Source: Flaveria trinervia
Taxonomy: Eukaryota > Streptophyta > Magnoliopsida > Asterales > Asteraceae
Length of the DNA stretch: 64,000 nt
Assembly: GCA_025506515.1 (NCBI GenBank)
Contig: CM046444.1
Span: 74,568,192-74,632,191, forward strand
Direction: 5' to 3'
Positions within the stretch are counted from its first letter, which is position 1. Each line of letters starts with the position of its first letter. The notes beneath the pieces are model-generated. The model was given only the letters and a program-made list of their open reading frames with translations. It did not search any database and had not been told where the DNA came from. Positions 20,451 to 31,899 of this stretch are shown here, one piece after another. Position numbers and translations under genes: made by a program.

Positions 20451-23400
20451 TCAGCACTGGCCTGGGAAGAAGTCTCTGATGATCTGTCTTGCATGATATG
20501 GTTGGGAGCTCTGTATTGGGGACTTGGACACTGAGCTGTTACCCCAACCATGAGATCTACTTCCGTGTATCAGCCTATAGGATTCCCTGGTGTAAGCCCT
20601 TAGAAACATGATCTGCTCATCCATTGTCAGCACCTCGGGCACACCATCAAATAATCCTTCTCGGCCATACACTTCAGATATGTACTTGGCCTGTTTTCAT
20701 TTTTGAGCTCAACCGTGGTTATTTGTCTGTAAGCAAACTCATCTGGATGAGTCCCTTCTAAGAGCAGGTTGAGCTCATCTTGTTTGAAGTTTTCAAGTCT
20801 TTTATAACCAATCCCTTCTTTATAATTTTATTCTCTAACATCTTTTGGGGTGGTTGTTTGGCTTCATAGGCTTTCTTGAACTCTTCTACGATTTCCCAAG
20901 GGACACTACAAGACCACAGTGATGTCTTCGTCGACAACCCTCTCACTTGGCCCTTGTATTTTGAAGGAATTTCTTTCTTGACAATCCGGTGTGCCACCCT
21001 AGGATCAGGCCATATCCTTACTCTTTCCTTTGGTATTGAAAGGTATTAGCAAGGGTGTACAATCTTAAAACTTCTTTCTTCATGCTAATCATTGAAGAGG
21101 ATGTGGCATATGCTTTGTCAATGCTTTTCAGCATTTCCTCATCATGTCTTTGCATCTGTTCCTCTTCAATCTTTATCATCACATCATGCATTTGAGAAGC
21201 AGGAGTGATGGACATTGGTTTAGCCTTAGGCAAAGTAATAACTGCAGAGAGTGGCAGTCTGTCTTCATCCTCCTCTTCATCTTCATCAGGCCTCAGTACC
21301 TTTCTTTTCTTTGTCTAGGTACATCACTGGCAGTGGGTTTTGGGGGTAAAGGATTTGGTTTTGTGGGTTGGATGGTTGGTTTAGAGGGTAAAAGGGTTGT
21401 TTTAGTGGGTTGTGGAGGTAGTGATTTTGAGGATAGAGGCTTTTCAGACTGTTTTAGCATTTTGGCTGTAAGGGAGGCTTTGGTAAATTTTGTCAGTTCT
21501 TTTCGATTCCCAACCCCAGCTTCATTCAATGCCTCAATCACTAAACCTTTGGATTATGCTTCAGACGAACAAATCTTGGTGGTTATTGCCAAGATGTTGT
21601 CCCTGGTCCAGGCCCTTATTTCAATCAGAGATCTTCCCAAGTATTTAGCTGTAAATCTGATCATTATCTCCAGCCTTTCTCTTTCTAAGGCATCATAGCT
21701 AGCCCATCTTGAGTTGATCTCCTCTGTTTCCAACCTTCTGATCTCGGAGTCTAGTTGTTGGATGTCAAAACCTTGCCTATATAACTGTTCAATGATTTTA
21801 TACATTGAACGGTTATGGTTGGCATCAGCTTCTTTCACCATATCGTTCAGCTCCTTCTCCTTCTCAGACTCTCCTTCCACTTTTGATATGTGACATGAAA
21901 GTCTTTTTGACTTTCATTCACTTCAGCTCCTTTCTCACTCTCCTTCTCCTTCTCATTTACAAAATCAGTCTTCTCCACACGTAAAACAGCCAACTCCTTC
22001 TCATTCACCTTCTCTGATTCTTTCTCCTTCTCCCCATCGGTCCTCTTCCTTTTTCCTTTAACTGACTGACTCTCCCCCTTTTTGGTTGCATTGGGTGCAA
22101 GGGTTTGAGCAGTAGAAAGGGATTTGGTCACCAACTCCTCCACCAGGGGTTGTATTATTGTAGGAAGCCTCTCATCAATGGCTTTGATCACTATATTTGT
22201 GATCATGGGAGTGATGAGAGGTAGGGATTTTTGAAGGGTAGCAACTGATTGATCAGGATGGTTCTGTTCCTGAGAATCAGTGCCGAAAGCAGAGGCTGGT
22301 GGCTTGGAAGTATATATTGGCTCAGTGTGTAGGGGACCTTCAGAAGAAGGTGCCATCTGTGGGTGTATTGTGGTGGCAGATGGACTTGCATCCTGAGACA
22401 TCTTGGCCAGCAGCTCTTTGAGTCTGCTAACCTCATCCTCTAGAATGGTGTTTTGAGCAACTACATCATAGAAGAAGCTTAGGTCATCATCAGTTGACAC
22501 TGAATCACCTGACCTCCTGACAGAGTCAGAATGAACATGCCTTGAGTGTAGATCAATTATAGCATGTGCCCCTTGTTCTTGGTTCTGGGGACTTCCAGCC
22601 TCAGGACTATGTCCTTCATCAGCTGTTGCCGCTGGTGAGGTCTTAGAGATGTTACCAACTGCACCCTGGTCATTTGCTGAGTCAGAGGCAGTGGCAGCCT
22701 TACCAGAAGTTCACACCTCCTTGTCTACACTAGAAGATGGAACATGATAACCCCTGTGCTGTGGGTTGACAGAAGCATTGTGATCCTCCCCCTCAGATGT
22801 TGAGGTTATCCCAGTAGTGATTGGTGTCTGGGTGGGGGGTGAGGAATGCAACTGCGTCAGCTTTTGCAACAATGATTGTAGGGCTTTGAGGGGCGGTTGC
22901 ATCAGGAGAGGGTGTGGAAGCAGTGTGCACCCGGACAAGTGGTGCTCTTCAATGGTAATCCCCTCAAGTGAGGAGGATCCCAGCAGTGTGCTTCCCTTTG
23001 AGGGTACATCAGGTTCCTTTTGAGAGGAAACCTGAGCGGTTCGGTTGGTGGAGTCATAGTCTCTACTGGGGGGTTAATTCCAGTCGAGATAACCTGCTTT
23101 GGTGCAGCAGGGGCATCCTCAGGGGACTCAACTCCCTGAGTAGCCTTCTTAGGCTTCTTCTTTGTGGGTTTGGAGGGGACTCTGGATGTGGAAGTGGAGG
23201 CTGTGGGTTCCAACTGCGTGGGTTTTCGCAGCTTGGCAGCCTGTTTAAGCGTTTGGTCAGTGTTGTGTCGGGAGTATACCTCCGACAATACAGCCAAAGC
23301 AGGGACTCCCAGACCAACTAGTCCCTCAGCGTGAAGCTGATTCTCTATTATGGCCATTATAAACCGAGGATATAGTATCCAACGGTTGGAAAGTGGTTTT

Positions 23401-23942
23401 GTGGCCATATCCTTGATTTCAAGAAAAATTATTTCAGAAAAGTTTAGAGGTTCTTGTTCAAGGATAGAGAACATTACCTGTTGCCATCTGGAAGACAGTT
23501 GATCCCATGAAGAAGTCTTCGGGGCCAGGCAAACATTTACCAGATGAAATATCAAGCGTTCAACGTCTGGAAAATGTTTCTTCAGAATGGTCGAAGCACT
23601 AAGATCGCCTTGACATCCATGTTGTTCAAATGAACGATCAAGTTGGCGCTTAGGATATCCAACAGGGTAGGCAGCATCATCCAATAGTAATATCTGGCGG
23701 ATGGTAGCAGTAGAGATGACCACCTTATGAGAGTTGATGGACGAAAATAGATTCTCCATTAACAGTTGCATTCGTCCAAAACTGATGTAGCGAATCGGCA
23801 TAAATGATTGGATTTAGGAGGAGGCCGTTTTCAGTGGTGATTGGACCATAAGATCTATAGCATTATCGAATTTGGTCCAGAATGGCGATTTAGTGAGGTA
23901 CGCGACACAGTTGTGTCGAGGCTTGAGTTGCATGGTCGCCAT
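20451..23942 (-). pseudogene. Element F additional ORF (aORF), frameshifted
   Basis: ATG at 23942 reads MATMQLKPRHNCVAYLTKS, the conserved start. The longest open piece (23801-22902, 299 aa) includes STATIRQILLLDDAAYPVGY, DLSASTILKKHFPDVERLIF, SRWQQVMFSILEQEPLNF and RWILYPRFIMAIIENQL, then a Thr/Pro/Lys-rich linker. 22500-21847 has DDLSFFYDVVAQNTILEDEV and a KGKRKRTDGEKEKE tract. 21880-21293 has SEIRRLETEEINSRWASY, KYLGRSLIEIRAWTRDNIL and IEALNEAGVG. 21233-20451 holds the C-terminal domain (HRIVKKEIPSKYKGQV, EEFKKAYEAK, ESYRLIHG). Order and motifs match E and A. Product and role unknown; position is that of the SIRE env-like ORF. Confidence 0.85.
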
Positions 23943-24754
23943 TAATGAAGGTGAAAGGTTTTCAGAGCTTTTGAAATTTTAGGTCGTGAAAGAATGAAAA
24001 ACTCTGAAAGAGGGATTTGATATATATAGGGTACGGGTTATGAAACGACTGAAGGTTTTGGTGTTAGTCATCAGTATTTGAAACAACTGATGACTGTGGT
24101 ATTAACTTTCAGAGGTTTGAAACGACTGATGGTATTGGTGTGGTCAGCAGTTATAAAACACTGAAGACATGGTGTTTACAATCAGACGTTGAAACAACTG
24201 AAGTCTCTGATTTAGGCATCAGTAGTTTTAAAAACTACTGAAGACAAGTTGGACGTCAGATGTTGAAACAACTGAGGACTTGGTATTAGTCATCAGTAGT
24301 TGTGAAACTACTGAAGACCGTGGTTTTGCCATCAGTTGTTGTAAACAACTGAAGACTGGTGTTAGTCATCAGTAGTTGTGAAACTACTGAAGACGTGGTT
24401 TTGCCTCAGTTGTTTATGAAGAAACAGCAGTTTGTGAACTACTGAAGAGAGAGTACTCATCAGTAGTTGTCGTCAATTCATAGCCTTTCAGCTGTTTCAT
24501 ACTGTCCTCAACACTTACTCATCAGCCTTTTTGCTGTTTTCAGTTGTTTCATAGGACATCAGTACTTATCTGTTTCTACTGATTTCAGTAGTTGTAACTA
24601 CATCAGTAGTTAGAACAGATAAAGTATAGTACTTAAAGCATTTAGCCTTCAGTAGTTATAAAAACTACTGAGGGTAAAATAACTCATGAGTACTTATATG
24701 TGTCATGGTGACCAATGATCATCAGTAGTTACTGAGATCATCAGTAGTTGTCAC
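23943..24754 (-). repeat. Element F RNase H-aORF spacer with hairpin array
   Basis: Non-coding. From about 24060 to 24460 roughly ten short inverted repeats follow one another at 40-50 bp, e.g. CAGTAGTTTTAAAAACTACTG (24211-24242), CAGTAGTTGTGAAACTACTG (twice) and CAGTTGTTGTAAACAACTG, each followed by AAGAC and a GTGTTAGTCAT or GTGGTTTTGC link. Weaker copies continue to 24750. The pattern recurs in the spacers of E and A. Confidence 0.85.
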
Positions 24755-25405
24755 TTATTCTAGCTGCAGCAAACCAAGCCTTAACACCAGGTTGTGGAAA
24801 GTTGAACTATCCAAAGGCTTAGTAAAAATGTCTGCAAGCTCATTAGCACTAGGCACAAACATAGGATTAATTAGACCCTTTTCAAAACAATCTCTTATAA
24901 AATGATGTCTAATTTCTATATGCTTGGTCCTAGAGTGCGGGACTGGATTTTTGACAATGCAAAGAGCTGAAGCACTATCCATTAATAATGGAGTCTTAGT
25001 CTCTGTAATGCCATAATCCAAAAGTTGATTCTGAAGCCAGAGTACTTGGGATGTACAACTTGCAGCAGCAATGTACTCGGCTTCAGCAGTGGATGTAGCA
25101 ACAGATGTTTGTTTCTTACTCTGCCAAGAAATCAAACAGTTGCCTAGGAATTGACATCCACCAGAAGTTGATTTCCTGGTCAACTTACACCCTGCATAGT
25201 CACTATCAGAGAAAGCAACTAATTTGCAAGAATGTCCAGTGGAATACCATAGGCCTAGAGATTGTGTACCTTGCAGATATCTAAAGATCCTCTTGACTGC
25301 AATCAGATGAGACTCCTTAGGTGCAGCCTGAAATCTAGCACAAACACATGTAGCAAACATAATATCTGGTCTAGAAGCTGTTAAATACATCAAGGAACCA
25401 ATCAT
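24755..25405 (-). CDS. Element F RNase H domain (open, intact-looking)
   Basis: An uninterrupted 216-aa frame from MIGSLMYLTASRPDIMFATC to the natural stop after LVLRLGLLQLE. It contains RIFRYLQGTQSLGLWYS, the catalytic region SDSDYAGCKLTRKSTSGGC, ISWQSKKQTSVATSTAEAEY, LLMDSASALCIV, PHSRTKHIEIRHHFIRDC and ADIFTKPLDSS. Acidic residues expected at the active site (Asp of SDSDYAG, Glu of STAEAEY, Asp of LMDSAS) are present. It is the 3' end of the pol polyprotein, not a separate gene, and its upstream RT frame is broken, so it is unlikely to be made in the normal way. Confidence 0.88.
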   Translation of the reverse strand: MIGSLMYLTASRPDIMFATCVCARFQAAPKESHLIAVKRIFRYLQGTQSLGLWYSTGHSCKLVAFSDSDYAGCKLTRKSTSGGCQFLGNCLISWQSKKQTSVATSTAEAEYIAAASCTSQVLWLQNQLLDYGITETKTPLLMDSASALCIVKNPVPHSRTKHIEIRHHFIRDCFEKGLINPMFVPSANELADIFTKPLDSSTFHNLVLRLGLLQLE

Positions 25406-26404
25406 ACATCTGTAAGCGTTTCATCAACAACTTTACCTTTCTGATCAACATCCAATTGTGTAGTGTTGCACATGGGAGTAGAACAGGGTTTACAGTTTTG
25501 TAAATCAAACTTATTCAAGAGATCTTTTATGTATTTAGACTGATGAATGAAAATTCCATCAGCTTTTTGTTTGATTTGCAAACCTAGAAAGAACTGTAAT
25601 TCTCCCATTGCACTCATTTCAAACTTCTGTTGCATTAAGTTTTGGAATCCACACACAATTGGGGATCAGAGGATGCAAATATAATATCATCAACATAAAT
25701 TTGAACAAGTAGCTTATGCTGATCCACCTCTTAACAAATAAAGTTTTATCTATGGAGCCTCTAGTGAATTATTCTGTAGAAGAAAGTTTGATAAGGTCTC
25801 ATACCAGGCTCTAGATGCTTGTTTCAACCCATAAAGAGCTTTATCAAGCTTATATACCCATTCTGGGTGCTTATTATCCTCAAAACCTGGTGGTTGACAC
25901 ACATAAAAACTTCTTTTATGTTACCATATAGAAAAGCACTTTTGACATCCATTTGAAAAACTTTAAGATTGTGGAGTGCAGCATAGGCTAAAAAAAATCT
26001 AATTGCTTCTAGTCTGGCTACAGGGGCAAAGGTCATCATAATCAATACCTTCTTCTTGTGCAAACCCCTGCACAACCACTCTGGCCTTGTTCTTAACAAT
26101 TAGCCCATTTTCATCAGTTTTATTCCTAAACACCCATTTAGTGCCTATTGCACACTTATCTGGGGTAGAGGAACAGCTCCCACACTTGCTGTTTCTTGAA
26201 CTGAAGAAGCTCAAGCTGCATGGCTTCAACCCATCCATTGTCTCTCAAAGCTACATGATTTCTTTGGCTCCAGCTGACTGATGAAGAGAGCATAGAAGCA
26301 GAATTGGACAACTGGCTTCTGGTTGAAACACCAGCAGTGATATCACCAAGGATTTGTGACATTGGGTGATTTTTCAGCTCTTGGTAAACAATAAATCTGT
26401 GCAA
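25402..26404 (-). pseudogene. Element F reverse transcriptase (frameshifted)
   Basis: Pieces in different frames: MHRFIVYQELKNHPMSQILG and AMQLELLQFKKQQVWEL (about 26404-26160), CAIGTKWVFRNKTDENGLIV (26156-25999), TFAPVARLEAIRFFLAYA, FQMDVKSAFLYG (to about 25900), the catalytic YVDD at 25686-25697, and KFEMSAMGELQFFLGLQIKQ with DGIFIHQSKYIKDLL (25656-25402). All core RT blocks are present, including the first catalytic Asp in MDVKSAF, but several one-base changes break the frame. Confidence 0.86.
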
Positions 26405-27620
26405 GTGTTTGTAGGACCTTCAGCAGCAGCAGATGTTGATGCAGATTCTTGAAACCATGAGATGGTGGCAACTCAAATGAAGTTGAGGATGCAGAAATCT
26501 CATCAGCATTTGTTGTGGATGGTGCTGCTGGAGCTACAGGAGCATCAGGTCTAGAGAACTCAGGCAGTTGGTCACTAAACCTGAAGAGGTGATTACTACT
26601 ATCATCATCATCACAGCAGTAACACCAGGTGGTGAACTATTGACAGGAGCAACAACAGGAGATTGATAAGGAACATATTGCAGTATGTCCAAATCAAAGA
26701 GCTCCACAGGGCTTTGTGGAATCTTGTCCTTTGTAGATTCATTGAACTTGACATGTAGAGTCTCTTCACCATCTTTGTTCTGCAGTTGAAGACTCTGTAT
26801 GCCTTGCAGTTGATGAATAACCAACAAAGTACCCTGCATCCACCTTAGGATCAAATTTCTGGAGCTGATCCTTTGTGTTGAGAATGAAACAGGGACACCC
26901 GAATGCTCTAAAGAATGAAAGAGAGGGGCCAAATGATGTAAAACTTCATATGGAGTCTTCATCAACCTCTGATTTATTAGCACTCTATTCTGCACATAGC
27001 ATGTTGTGTTGACAGCTTCAGCCCAAAAGGTCAATGGCAGTCCAGAATCAGCCAACATAGACCTTGCAGCTTCAATGAGGGTCCTGTTTTTTCTCTCCAC
27101 AACTCCATTCTGTTCAGGTGTTCTTGGAATACTAAACTGCCTCTTCATTCCCTTGGAAAGGTAGAACTCATCAAGTGTATTGTTCCTGAATTCTGTTCCA
27201 TTGTCACTTCTAATACACTTGACTGAGAGGGAATACTGCTTCTCAGCATACAACACAAAGTTTATGATCTTCTGTGCAGCTTCATCCTTTGAATGTAGAA
27301 GAAAGTCCATACAAATCTGGAGTAATCATCCACAATTACCAGACAGTATTTCTTCTTTGCCATGCTCATCACTCTCACAGGACCAAAGAGATCCATGTGA
27401 AAAAGTTGTAAGCAAGCAGTGGACTTTGGTTCTTCAATAGGTGGGAATGAAACTTGTGCTGTTTGCCTTTCAAACAAGCAGTGCAGTTGTTTTCACACTT
27501 GACACTTCATAGGCATTCCCCTTACTAAACTATGGTGTATCAGCTGATTCATGTTCTTGAAGTTAACATGTCCCAGCCTTCTATGCCATAGATTAGATTC
27601 TTCAGGAGAGGCCTTGGAAA
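26405..27620 (-). pseudogene. Element F integrase and linker (frameshifted)
   Basis: 27477-27262 reads VSFPPIEEPKSTACLQLFHM then DLFGPVRVMSMAKKKYCLVI, with the first catalytic Asp. 27310-26534 reads IRSDNGTEFRNN (second Asp) and PRTPEQNGVVERKNR (Glu), then FWAEAVNTTCYVQNRVL, PYEVLHHLAP and a shifted GCPCFILNTKD region. The linker ends with FNESTKDKIPQSPVELFDLD. A frameshift near 27300 separates the first Asp from the others. The HHCC zinc region is disrupted near 27480-27600. Integrase would join element DNA to the target. Confidence 0.85.
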
Positions 27621-28030
27621 ATAGGCAAGCATGGCCTTTGAGATCTATTTTCTTGAAAGATTAAGGCATACACTCTTCCTGTCCTGTTGGCCTTCAGGAG
27701 AGTGTGAGCATCCAATACCTTGTCAATCAAACTCAGAACTTTAGATGACAGAATCCTACAGTTCTGCTTGTGAAAAGGGCAACATGGCCTTTGTCACACA
27801 TTTGACTGACACTCAAGAGATTATACTTGAGATTTTCCACATGATTGACATCATCAAACCTTATTTCCCCATTGGAAACAAAGCCCTTCCCGATGATGTA
27901 ACCTCTTGCATCATGCCAAAGGAAAAAAACCCTTCCTTCCTGGAGAGTAGTCATTAAGAAGTGAGTTGTTCCCAGTCATATGCATAGATCCCCCACTGTC
28001 TACATACCAGATGCTACTTTGGCATGTTGA
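27600..28030 (-). pseudogene. Element F protease and GAG-pre-integrase region
   Basis: The aspartic protease motif D-S-G-G-S followed by MHMTG lies at 27986-28000 on the minus strand (WYVDSGGSMHMTG). 27954-27733 then reads DARGYIIGKGFVSNGEIRFD and NLKYNLLSVSQMCDKGHVAL. A frame change separates the catalytic motif from the rest, near the run of seven A at 27922-27930. Aspartic protease would cleave the polyprotein. Confidence 0.82.
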
Positions 28031-28094
28031 AGAACCCTAAATAAACAATCAGTTAGTTTTGGAGACCCAAACCTTTTTGTTTGGGCCTGGTCTC

Positions 28095-30879
28095 ATCAAT
28101 AGATAGTAAACTAACAGGTTATTGGGCACAATAGCTTGAGGTGGAAGGAGATGGTGTAGAAGAGGAATCCTTTGGCTCGGATCTCCTTTTCTGGGTTCAA
28201 CACAGGACCATCAAGTTGGTTAACTCTTCCCAACAGATGTTGAACCATCATTACCAGCTGTGTCTGATTCTGGGAAAGAGCTTTCAGCTCTTCAGACACA
28301 TTGGTATTGGTGTTTGATGATGAGTTCTTGTGTTGCACCATCTTCTTTTGAGCAACCTCAGCTATTGCCTGTTGCACTCCTTCCCTTTTAGATTTCTTTT
28401 TGGACATAGGAGTAACAGGATTTGATGCTGCTGGTACAAACTTGGACTCAAAATCAGTTTTCATTTTAGCCAAGTTTTCTTTAATTTTCTCCTTTTGTTT
28501 GAGTTTGGATCCCTTTTTGTACCAACATCATCTGTGAGATGATTGAATAGACCACATATTTCACATGGTTTCTTCTTCATCTTCTGTTGATCATCAACTG
28601 AAGAAGATGAAACTACTGAAGACTTGCTCTTCAGCAGTTAGAAGCACTTTTTGCCTTCTTGTCACCTCCATTAGTAGGCTTCAAATCCTTCCTACTGACA
28701 GTTTTCTTCTCTTTAGTGCTGTCAGTTATTGGGATTTGAACTCCAGATGTTATCCCCTGCTCTCCAGTACTCTCAGTACTTCTAGGGATAACACTTGGTT
28801 GATCACTCAATCATGTGAGTGTCAGCAGTTGAACCATCAATATCAGCTGATAGGTTCACAGAGGGATTACTACTGACTTCAACTACTGATGGTGCTTTAT
28901 CAAGTAGTGAATCACATGATGAGGTGGATTGGTCATTACTTTCTCCATCAGATTCTACTCCTGCTCTTGAAGCAAAATCTGTAGGAGGAACAGTGTGATT
29001 ATAACCAATTCCAAACTTCACATTGGAAGCTGTTTGCTTACTAAGAAGCATTTCAAAGCCCTTGCAAGATTGTACCCATCGATCACACTCTACTTGGGTG
29101 ACAGCAAGAGTATCTTTGAGGTCTTTGTACTTCTCTAAGAGTACATCCTCCCTAGCCTTATCATCAGAAATTTGGCATTTTAATTTATAAATCTCATCAG
29201 TTTTCTCTTTCAGCACAGACTCAAACTCAGCTTTATTTTTGGAAATTATTTGTTCTAGCTCTACATTTTTATTGATTAAAGCCACATTTGCTTCTCTAAT
29301 AGAGGCAAATGCTGCTATGCAAGTTTCAGAACATAATTTGGCCTCAGCCTCAGAGGATACCTATGATACCTGTGTTGAAGAGGTACTTGAGGATGATCCA
29401 TCAGAGGATTCCAAAGCCATGAGAGCTAGATTCCAAAAGGATGCTCACCACCATGTTGACCAGCACCTGAGAGCAGTTGTTCATGACCAGACACATCATC
29501 TGGTAAGCTGCTCCAGTCAACAACTCCTGGTGTGAAGAAGCTGTGTTGTTGAAGTTGATTAGGTTGATGAGATTGGGATGGTTGAGGCTCAGGGAGTGCA
29601 TGTGGTTGCTGAGCAGTGGGTGCTTGAACCTGGCCTGGTTGTGGCATGTAATAGCAGGGGTATGGATATGGCATTAGCCCCTGTGGAACAAAATATGCAG
29701 GAGATTGTGGTTGATGATGATGACCAGAATTGACAGGTTGTTGCCCTCTGTTTTGTTGACTATTGCCAGGGAAAGTCACAAAAGGTGCAGGAGAGTTAGA
29801 TCCAGATGATCTACATTCTCTTGCAAAGTGTCCAAGCCTGTGGCATTTATGACACTTCAACTTACTCTTGTCAAAACCAACTTTGGTTTTGCCAGAGAGT
29901 CCTGGGAATTTCCTTCCAGTTCTTTTGTAGAACTTCTGAGATCTGATATTTATCAAGGCCATTTGGCTCAAAATATCCATCTCTTCTAAGTCATCATCAG
30001 CAATCCCCTTGAGATCATCCATGATGAAACATAGATTGTCACTATTACTACCAGCAGAATAACTATCAACACTCACACTCAGAAGTGTTTGTAGAGAAAT
30101 CAATATGCTCATCATACTGGCTTTCAGATGACGCATATTCTGACCCTTGATGTCCAATCAGGGCAGTGTTCCTTGGACAAAATCCTCAGTAAGCTTGCCA
30201 GATGAAACCAATTTCCTTTTCTGCTCTATCTCTCTCTCGAATGTAAGCAGTTTCCCATGAAGTTGGGTGAGAGATAGGCGATCAACATCAGCATTTGAGC
30301 GTAGAACAATGGTATATGTGTTCCATCTCTCAGGCAGTGATCTTAGGAATCTATGGTTCATCTGACTCCTGGTATATTCATGTTTAACCATTTTCAATTC
30401 AGAGATTAAACATGAAAACCGCTCAAATTGTTGAGTCAGAGTCTCACCCTTTCTATGAGAGAAAGTCTCATATTGTTGGGCGAGGATTTCCCTGTTGTTT
30501 GCTAAAACCTCATCAGTACCACCAAATTGTTCTTGATGGCATTCCAGAGGTCATGAGCAGACTCACAATGCAGAAGCCCAGAGTAAATCTCATTAGGAAT
30601 AGCCATAGCCAAAATTCCATGGGCTTTTGCATCGATTTCAAACAACTTCTTGTCCTCATCGGAGTATTGCTCCTTCTTCTTTGGAACCAACTGGTTTGTT
30701 TCTGGATCATTCACCATTGGCTTATGTGGTCCATGTACCACAGATGTCCAACAACCTGAGCTATTGACAGACAGGTGATGGAGCAATCTTCTTTGCCAAA
30801 TGTTATACTCATTCCTCACCAAGATCGGAGGCTTGGTAGAGGATCCAGTATTGAAAGGATCATTCGAAGAAGTAGTCAT
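28095..30879 (-). pseudogene. Element F gag (frameshifted), with zinc knuckle
   Basis: ATG at 30879 opens MTTSSNDPFNTGSSTKPPIL, then EYNIWQRRLLHHLSVNSSGC and SDEDKKLFEIDAKAHGILAM. Other pieces: 30397-30158 (RFLRSLPERWNTYTIVLRS), 30157-29426 with a perfect CX2CX4HX4C knuckle at 29813-29854 (CHKCHRLGHFAREC), 29285-28803 (coiled coil ELEQIISKNKAEFESVLKE and SNVKFGIGYNHTVPPTDF), and 28473-28111. A gag stretch at 28595-28650 is dense in CTGAAGA/CTTCAG words. Gag forms particles and packages element RNA; at least four frame breaks. Confidence 0.85.
29813..29854 (-). other. CCHC zinc knuckle in element F gag
   Basis: CHKCHRLGHFAREC, the only one of the three family-1 copies with all four ligands in frame. 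Element E (36991-37032) has Tyr for the first Cys, and element A (54028-54068) has lost one base inside the motif. Confidence 0.92.
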
Positions 30880-31074
30880 TGTGGAAATTCAGACAGATTC
30901 AAGTAAAATCACAATAAATTTAGCTCAGAACCACACAAAACCTCAAATAAAACGGCCAGAAGCGATACACTCTCAATCTCTATGACAGATCCTTGCGAAT
31001 TTGCTAATTCGATCAAACTTAGAGCGATTGAACAGTTTCAATGATCAATTGTTAGATCGATCAATGATTAACCT

Positions 31075-31086
31075 GCTCTGATACCA
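31075..31086 (-). other. Primer-binding site of element F
   Basis: Plus strand GCTCTGATACCA, i.e. TGGTATCAGAGC on the minus strand, two bases from the 5' LTR. It is the exact complement of the 3' end expected for plant tRNA-iMet. Confidence 0.93.
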
Positions 31087-31088
31087 TT

Positions 31089-31894
31089 TGTTAGGATCTC
31101 AGCTCTTGGTTTAATCGATTGAATAATATAGCAGCGGAATAGCTCAGAATTAGACAAATTCAAACAAGAACATTCGATATAAGGCGATAAAAGAATGTTG
31201 TTATAGAGAGAGAAATATCCGACAAAAGGAATATTGCATTAAGATTGTTGGCCTCAAAGGCACGATTACAGGTGAGTCGTCCTTCCTTATAAAGGAAAGA
31301 ATGACGTAGGCTGATGTCACTTGAAAGTGACATGTATCCGTTTTATAACTACTGATGTTTAACAACTACTGAAGATGTCAACAACTGACATCTTCTTACA
31401 AATGTTCCTAAGTGTTAAACATCTTATTTACAACTACTGAAAAACATAAAACTACTGATACTACAACAACTGAAGAACAACCTCTTCAGTTGTTTACAAG
31501 TACTAAAAATGAAATAAAACTACTGAAAATTAAACAAACTACTGAAAGGAAAATAAAACTACTGAAGAAGAAAAACCATCACAACAACTGAAGAAGCCCT
31601 CTTCAGCTGTTGTCATCAGCTGTTAACATCAGCTGATGTCTTCAGTACTTGAACATCAGACTTTGTCTTTCAGTTGTTGATCTTCAGTCTTTGTCTTCAA
31701 TACTTGTTGAAGTCTTCAGACTTTAGATCTTCAGCTGTTGTCTCAGTCTTTGTCTTCAGTACTTCAGAAATACTTCAGCAGTTGTATTCTTTAGACTTTG
31801 TAGAACAGCTGATCAGGTCTTCTTCAGCTGTTGTGATGACTTGTGGGACTTAGAGGTTTCTCTGATCAGGCTCATTGGTTCTTTTGGTCCAACA
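31089..31894 (-). repeat. 5' LTR of element F (806 bp)
   Basis: Plus-strand ends TGTTAGGATCTCAG and TTGGTCCAACA, followed by TSD GCTGT. Internal sequence is rich in CAACAACTGAAGAA/CTTCAGTTGTT inverted words. This LTR should carry the promoter and transcription start of F. Confidence 0.95.
31285..31306 (-). promoter_or_regulatory. TATA box and TGACG motif in element F 5' LTR
   Basis: CCTTATAAAG on the plus strand gives CTTTATAAGG on the transcribed strand (31285-31294). TGACG starts at 31302, just upstream of the TATA box in the direction of transcription. TGACG is the core of as-1-type bZIP sites known in plant stress promoters; its activity here is inference. Confidence 0.55.
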
Positions 31895-31899
31895 GCTGT

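Larger units (their letters stand above)
19508..31894 (-). mobile_element. Element F: family-1 Ty1/copia element, youngest layer, TSD GCTGT
   Basis: Complete structure of 12,387 bp on the minus strand with LTRs 31089-31894 and 19508-20337, PBS, gag, protease, integrase, RT, RNase H, aORF and PPT. The target duplication GCTGT is present at 19503-19507 and 31895-31899. LTRs differ by roughly 1% by eye plus a 26-bp tandem duplication, so insertion is recent (about 0.4 My at the commonly used 1.3e-8 rate). It sits in the RNase H-aORF spacer of E. Motifs are mostly intact but gag, integrase, RT and aORF carry frameshifts. Confidence 0.95.

Noticed and set aside
21144..21698. 184-aa plus-strand ORF, and similar ones at 16448, 46130 and 46742
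   Set aside because: Antisense of the Lys/Glu-rich aORF domain, which yields Ser/Phe/Leu-rich shadow ORFs; conserved motifs are only in the minus frame.
24000..24750. Clustered microRNA precursors
   Set aside because: The inverted arms are only 8-10 nt and tandemly repeated; too short for a miRNA stem.
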